Assembly (NCBI RefSeq): GCF_003259745.1
Contig: NZ_QLMC01000005.1
Location: forward strand, 372,001 to 436,000
DNA: 64,000 nucleotides
Direction: 5' to 3'
Source: Larkinella arboricola
Lineage (GTDB): Bacteria > Bacteroidota > Bacteroidia > Cytophagales > Spirosomataceae
Shown: positions 61,271 to 64,000 of the stretch, in pieces
Layout: each line of letters opens with the position of its first letter
Numbering within the stretch: the first letter of the stretch is position 1
The notes under the pieces: model-generated
Seen by the model: only the letters and a program-made list of their open reading frames with translations
Databases searched by the model: none
What the model was told of the DNA's origin: nothing
Position numbers and translations under genes: made by a program

Positions 61271-61624
61271 ATGCGTAAAGGAATCGCTATTTTCTTCGGT
61301 CTTCTTTTTATTCTTTTTGCGGTTTTTCAGTATAACGATCCTGATCCGCAGATCTGGATTCCGATTTACGGGGTAGGGGCGTTTGCCAGTTTCATGGCGT
61401 TAGGCAATGCGGTTCGTCCGTGGTTTTTCATCCTGGCCGGACTCGGGTATTTGGTAGCGGCCATTTACCAGTGGCCCCCGGCTTTTGAAGGATTCCTGCT
61501 CGACGAAATGGGTATGAAAACCATCAACATTGAACTGGCCCGCGAATCCGGCGGTCTGGCCATCTGCGCCATCGCCATGTTTATTCTGGCCGTACTGACG
61601 CGTGACCGAATAGGGGCCCGGTAA
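61271..61624 (+). CDS. TMEM220-like membrane protein
   Basis: The 117-residue protein has four transmembrane helices and the QYNDPDPQIW motif after the first helix, the signature of the transmembrane 220 family. It has no known activity. Its ATG directly follows the heptad repeat, leaving no Shine-Dalgarno sequence. It is probably cotranscribed with the TPR gene upstream. Confidence 0.85.
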   Translation: MRKGIAIFFGLLFILFAVFQYNDPDPQIWIPIYGVGAFASFMALGNAVRPWFFILAGLGYLVAAIYQWPPAFEGFLLDEMGMKTINIELARESGGLAICAIAMFILAVLTRDRIGAR

Positions 61625-61752
61625 ATTTTTAGAATTTTTTTAAACAATTCTGCCCCGAGCCGGGTTTTATAATCAGTCGAACGCTACTAACCGGGGATAC
61701 TGTGAAAGGTGTCTGATTTTTAGTAAAATAAACCGTTTAGTAAGCGATCAAA

Positions 61753-61790
61753 AAAGCCAGGTGACTCTTTAACGTCGTCTGGCTTTCTTT
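61753..61790 (+). terminator. Terminator between convergent TMEM220-like and lipoprotein genes
   Basis: AAAGCCAG and CTGGCTTT form an 8-base stem, extended by GAC/GTC, with A- and T-tracts on the two sides. Confidence 0.82.
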
Positions 61791-61811
61791 TTGGCGGGCA
61801 CCCTATTTTAC

Positions 61812-62813
61812 TTATTCCATCCGATCTGCTTTAATCTGGAGCGTTCCCCAGTTGCTATAATTGGGTAAAACCATCGCAAGTTCGGTTCGTGTATCGGGCG
61901 TGAACAGCAGTTTGGCCGACCCGACCGCCCTGGCCGGTTTCAATCCGTAGTGGGGGGATGTGCCGGCATACCGTCCCACGGCTTCCAGTTGCAGCGGTTT
62001 TCCGTCTTTTACTTTTGCGCTGAGCGTGTAGCGCCCCACCGGAACGTTCATAATGAGAATGTTATAATTTTGCAGGCTTACGGTCTTATTGATGACAAAC
62101 GTTTTGTTTTCGCCGTACAAACCGGGTTCGTCGGGCGTGAGTGTTATCTGAATTTCAGTGCCTTCCGGAAGGTAATTCGGTGGGGTGTAATACTCGGAAG
62201 GGTCGCCCACGTTATAGGTGATGTAAAAAGAACCGCCTGCGTAATTGGACTGGTCGCGGGGTTTCTGACCGTACACTTCCTTGTTGTAGACACCGTAAGA
62301 CAACAAAACAAAATTTTTTACTAAACCGTCGGCTGACGGAAAGCTCCCCGTTTTGCCGTCGGTCGATGCCAGACTCATTATGGCTCTTCCGGCTCCGTAA
62401 TCAATCGTATAACCAGCGGCATAAAACTCGGCGGCTCCCCACGGAATCGTGATTTCGTAATACCCGTTGGCGTCGGTTTCGCCGGAGGCTCCCGAATACA
62501 GCCCACCGGTTGCCGTAGAGCGCACGCCAATATAGGCTCCCTGTAACGGCTTGCCGCTTAAATCGGCCACATAACCCCTGACAACGCCTTTTTTGGGTTT
62601 CAACGCCGGGAAGTTTGGCATGCGGGGTGTGGTGTTTCCCATGACGCTGACGTAATCATCGGCGGCTTTGAGCGTGAACGTTGCTTCACCCGTTACGGTC
62701 GGTAAAGCGGGCTGCTCACCCCAGTTGGCGGTTTGGTCCCCGCCGATATCCGACGGGTCTTTGGAACAGCCCACAAGCAGCAGGGCCGCAATAAAACACA
62801 ATTTAGAGTTCAT
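61812..62813 (-). CDS. Lipoprotein with a carboxypeptidase-like regulatory domain
   Basis: The 333-residue product has a lipoprotein signal with lipobox LVGC near residue 16. A CarboxypepD_reg-like domain lies around residues 75-160 (VRGYVADLSGKPLQGAYIGV, then DANGYYEITIPWG). The rest is beta-rich, with no named domain. ATG 62813 opens the signal peptide and the longer frame to 62843 does not. A role in substrate handling or surface structure is plausible but unshown. It has its own -7 box. Confidence 0.8.
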   Translation of the reverse strand: MNSKLCFIAALLLVGCSKDPSDIGGDQTANWGEQPALPTVTGEATFTLKAADDYVSVMGNTTPRMPNFPALKPKKGVVRGYVADLSGKPLQGAYIGVRSTATGGLYSGASGETDANGYYEITIPWGAAEFYAAGYTIDYGAGRAIMSLASTDGKTGSFPSADGLVKNFVLLSYGVYNKEVYGQKPRDQSNYAGGSFYITYNVGDPSEYYTPPNYLPEGTEIQITLTPDEPGLYGENKTFVINKTVSLQNYNILIMNVPVGRYTLSAKVKDGKPLQLEAVGRYAGTSPHYGLKPARAVGSAKLLFTPDTRTELAMVLPNYSNWGTLQIKADRME

Positions 62814-62840
62814 AAAACGTATCTGTTGTTTATCCGGAAA

Positions 62841-62848
62841 CAAACCTA
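62841..62848 (-). promoter_or_regulatory. -7 box of the regulatory-domain lipoprotein gene
   Basis: TAGGTTTG on the minus strand matches TAnnTTTG, 28 bases before the ATG at 62813. Confidence 0.55.
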
Positions 62849-62970
62849 AAACCGGAGATACATTCTATGAAGGTTTTCTATTTCAATCCACAAGATGGCT
62901 ATTCAGATGACGAAAATGGGACTATAAAAGTATTACATAACTTAAGCAGGGTTTATGAAGCTTTACCAAT

Positions 62971-63006
62971 AAAAAACCGCCGGATCATGGATCACGGCGG
63001 TTTTTG
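62971..63006 (-). terminator. Terminator of the cytochrome/CBM gene
   Basis: AAAAACCGCCG and CGGCGGTTTTT form an 11-base stem with a 12-base loop. It lies just after the stop of the minus-strand gene at 63033. Confidence 0.9.
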
Positions 63007-63032
63007 TTGGAATGGTTTTGAGAAAAACCGGT

Positions 63033-64000
63033 TTACATCGACTGGGCATTAAACTGAATGCCGTCGAGCGCAAAAAGTGGTTTACCGCCCGCACTGGGGT
63101 TTACATAAACGAAATACAACTTATGCAATCCGGTTACCGGTGTCTTGACCGGTATATTGACGGCTTCCATCTTATCACTTTTCACATCGGCCGACCCTAC
63201 CAGCGTACCCGTTGGTGAATCAAGGCGGATTTCGAGTTTACCACCCGCCATATACTGCGACGAAGCTGAGCCCATCACCGTCAGGCTGTTGATCCCGGCC
63301 AGGTCAATATCATTGAAGAAGAAATAGCTGTTCGACTGGGCGCCAAAAACGATTTCGTTGCCCGACGGCAGTTTGTATTTCGATACGTCCTTACTGCCGT
63401 CGTAGCTGGCGGCTTTCATTTTGGCGCTGCGCAGGGCGACCGTCGAGGTACCCGTCAGCGGCCCAATCACGCTGCTGCCTTTGTCGGTATAACTGGCCGA
63501 GAACAAATACGAACCGTCTTTTTCTTTCGCCGACGTGGTATATGAGCCTTTCAGCGGTTTTTTGTCGGCCTGTTTTTTGTCGGCCAGCGACATGACGTAG
63601 CTTACCATTTCCTTGGCTTCGTCTTCCTTCAATTGCGGGTGGGCGCTCATGGCCTGTTCACCCCAGACACCGCCACCGCCTTCGATCACCTTCCGGGCCA
63701 GTTTGTTGACGATTTCCGTCCGGCGTTCCTTGGCGTATTTCTTCGCTACATCCTGATACGCCGGTCCAATTGACTTTTTATCAATGCTGTGGCAGGCTTT
63801 GCAGTCGCTGAGTTCAATCAGGCGTTTACCGGTCGCAAAACCAACATTGGCCTGATGGCCCTGCGCCAGTAGCGTCTTGTCGAAGCCTTCGAGGTAGTTG
63901 ATCGTCATCGTGACATCTTCCGGGCTGATTTTGCCCGTCGCCAGGGTGCCGTCTTCCTTGTCGGCCACTTTTACCTCGTATTCAACGGGTTTGTTATCGA
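63033..64000 (-). CDS. C-terminal part of a c-type cytochrome/carbohydrate-binding protein (incomplete at window edge)
   Basis: The frame is open to the right edge of the window, so only the C-terminal part, about 322 residues, is seen; the real start lies outside. It shows EYEVKVADKEDGT, a PKD-like ending, then a cytochrome c domain with the heme motif CKACH near the start of the visible part and an axial Met candidate further on. A C-terminal CBM6-like beta-domain follows. This is the tail of the large PQQ-dependent dehydrogenase/ThuA-PKD-cytochrome proteins of Bacteroidota, inferred from layout. A GTG at 63968 is not a credible start. Confidence 0.85.
   Translation of the reverse strand, partial: DNKPVEYEVKVADKEDGTLATGKISPEDVTMTINYLEGFDKTLLAQGHQANVGFATGKRLIELSDCKACHSIDKKSIGPAYQDVAKKYAKERRTEIVNKLARKVIEGGGGVWGEQAMSAHPQLKEDEAKEMVSYVMSLADKKQADKKPLKGSYTTSAKEKDGSYLFSASYTDKGSSVIGPLTGTSTVALRSAKMKAASYDGSKDVSKYKLPSGNEIVFGAQSNSYFFFNDIDLAGINSLTVMGSASSQYMAGGKLEIRLDSPTGTLVGSADVKSDKMEAVNIPVKTPVTGLHKLYFVYVNPSAGGKPLFALDGIQFNAQSM

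Noticed and set aside
62867-63052. 61-codon plus-strand frame in the gap before the cytochrome gene
   Set aside because: It runs through a strong terminator hairpin and into the 3' end of the neighbouring gene; no family is recognised.
1-64000. tRNA or rRNA genes, CRISPR arrays, prophage or insertion sequences
   Set aside because: No cloverleaf fold, regularly spaced identical repeat with unique spacers, integrase or transposase was found. The 7-base repeats are contiguous without spacers, so they are not CRISPR.

Overview
The window looks like a chromosomal segment from a member of the Bacteroidota, most likely order Cytophagales, close to the Spirosoma/Larkinella group. This is inferred from gene content and promoter style; no database was searched. 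The marks are two SusC/SusD pairs, a PorX-type response regulator, a Bacteroidota-type ECF sigma/FecR module, many SPII lipoproteins and TonB-dependent receptors, almost no Shine-Dalgarno sequences, and promoters of the TTTG-N19-21-TAnnTTTG type. Base composition looks even throughout. I found no tRNA, rRNA, CRISPR array, prophage or insertion sequence.

Layout. 0-2 kb: tsaD and a MOSC protein. 2-10.3 kb (minus): an ECF sigma factor, FecR anti-sigma factor, STN-domain SusC and SusD form a surface-signalling nutrient uptake locus, followed after a terminator by a secreted endonuclease/exonuclease/phosphatase-fold hydrolase. 10.6-13.3 kb: a UbiA-like membrane protein and a phosphohexomutase. 13.5-18.6 kb: a second SusCD pair without its own regulator. 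18.6-23.5 kb: Gfo/Idh/MocA oxidoreductase, tsaE, alanine dehydrogenase, a small conserved protein and a Wzi-like outer-membrane protein. 23.7-27.2 kb: thrA and thrB without thrC. 27.5-30.2 kb: a VWA protein with a MoxR-like AAA+ ATPase. 30.5-39.3 kb: envelope proteins, YbjQ, a hydroxyacid dehydrogenase/serine hydrolase/SMUG2-like operon, pdxA-yicC, a saccharopine dehydrogenase-like enzyme and an alkyladenine DNA glycosylase. 39.3-41.2 kb: a CocE/NonD hydrolase broken by one frameshift. 41.4-45 kb: a siderophore receptor and PepSY membrane protein behind a near-consensus promoter with a possible Fur-like operator. 45-56.6 kb: an outer-membrane protein/lipoprotein pair, an aminoadipate-semialdehyde dehydrogenase-like ALDH, an aldose epimerase, a PagL-like protein, a TIGR02757 protein, a LysM/DPBB protein and kdsB. 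57-64 kb: porX, ftsE, a transaldolase-type aldolase, the SRP RNA gene, a TPR lipoprotein, a TMEM220-like protein, a regulatory-domain lipoprotein and the C-terminal part of a cytochrome c/carbohydrate-binding protein that runs off the window.

The most unusual thing is not a protein. Several intergenic gaps hold inverted repeats whose arms are built from tandem 7-base units. Four elements (30.2, 49.2, 59.3 and 61.2 kb) use the unit GTKADGA, usually four units per arm, around a related loop; they often begin or end exactly on a stop or start codon. Further elements (window start, 18.6, 20.2, 58.5 and perhaps 35.4 kb) have the same architecture and 7-base period with different unit sequences. 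Both arms of an element share a unit type while elements differ from each other, which points to concerted evolution of the arms. Other points worth a second look are the single-base frameshift in the CocE hydrolase, a possible structured RNA upstream of ybjQ, a class A beta-lactamase fold protein without the general-base glutamate, and the combination of saccharopine dehydrogenase-like and ALDH7-like enzymes.
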